From positions 1,106,366 to 1,170,365 of the forward strand of contig OX638333.1 of the NCBI GenBank assembly GCA_951812895.1: a DNA stretch of 64,000 nt, written 5' to 3'. Origin of the DNA: an uncultured Roseovarius sp. GTDB taxonomy: Bacteria; Pseudomonadota; Alphaproteobacteria; Rhodobacterales; Rhodobacteraceae. Below the pieces are notes generated by a model, which did no database searches, had not been told where the DNA came from, and worked only from the letters and a program-made list of their open reading frames with translations. Shown here piece after piece: positions 63,932 to 64,000 of this stretch; positions within the stretch are counted from its first letter, which is position 1; every line of letters starts with the position of its first letter. Made by a program: the position numbers and the translations under genes.

Positions 63932-64000
63932 CCCAATTAGAGAAGCGGTCTTTTGCTAGATATTGCCGGGACGTCTGTCCGATATCCGCACAGGCTCTGC

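Larger units (their letters stand above)
62583..63939 (+). mobile_element. IS110-family element, IS1111-like
   Basis: An about 1.36-kb element with one transposase. Subterminal inverted repeats of 8 bases (TAATTGGG at 62583-62590 and CCCAATTA at 63932-63939) bracket it. IS110 elements proper lack such repeats, while the IS1111 subgroup has them. The 5' non-coding part is about 70 bases and the 3' part about 240. Ends are approximate because IS110 elements leave no ordinary target duplications to check against. Confidence 0.75.

Overview
The window looks like a chromosomal segment of a marine alphaproteobacterium of the Rhodobacteraceae (Roseobacter group). The basis is gene content rather than a species match: an RpoE/ChrR singlet-oxygen sigma/anti-sigma pair beside its usual lipid genes, a gcvTHP operon behind a tandem glycine riboswitch, a CueR-type copper operon, a DDAH/arginine-transaminase operon and a betaine-type catabolic operon. 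Most genes are moderately GC-rich and tightly packed, with many 4-base ATGA or TTGA overlaps. I found no rRNA, no tRNA I would stand behind, and no CRISPR array.

Layout. 0-4.2 kb: cold-shock protein, a GDSL esterase divergent from a Lol/FtsX-like ABC pair. 4.2-10.6 kb: GlxA-type regulator, gcvP-gcvH-gcvT with a glycine riboswitch, and an NsrR-like Rrf2 regulator. 10.7-19.3 kb: gamma-glutamylcyclotransferase-like protein, gltX, a DUF1801 protein, a Tat-exported metallo-hydrolase, an amidase, nadE, and an exported protein of about 18 MORN repeats. 19.6-23.9 kb: a tetR-aruH-aruI-ddaH operon for arginine and methylarginine, preceded by a perfect 18-bp palindrome. 24-34.4 kb: MFS transporter, kdsD-like isomerase, SDR, YcaQ-type glycosylase, panBC, an M20 deacylase, a sulfotransferase-like gene in AT-richer DNA, and rpe. 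34.6-37.7 kb: acyl-CoA ligase, APH-type kinase and hotdog thioesterase in one overlapping operon. 37.7-40.6 kb: copA-cueR behind a textbook 19-bp-spacer CueR promoter.

40.6-53.1 kb is the most interesting part: an eleven-gene minus-strand operon (GntR regulator, DapA-family lyase, aldehyde dehydrogenase, ProC-like reductase, MttB-family methyltransferase, hydroxyproline-betaine-epimerase-like enolase-superfamily enzyme, TMADH/N-methylproline-demethylase-like flavoprotein, cytochrome P450, two SDRs and a DAO-type FAD oxidase). It reads as a complete catabolic route for a quaternary or N-methylated amino acid, with no transporter and no corrinoid protein nearby.

53.1-54.3 kb holds a decayed tyrosine-recombinase gene and little else. 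54.3-62.2 kb is the RpoE-ChrR region: three promoters share the same TGATCC-17 bp-GTAT layout, one before rpoE and two divergent ones feeding a DUF1365/SDR pair and a flavoprotein/CFA-type methyltransferase/CHI-like/MFS/DUF3833 operon. 62.6-63.9 kb is an IS110-family element whose long 3' non-coding end suggests the IS1111 type with a guide (bridge/seek) RNA.

Functions are assigned from motifs, family resemblance recalled from memory and gene context; no database search was run.
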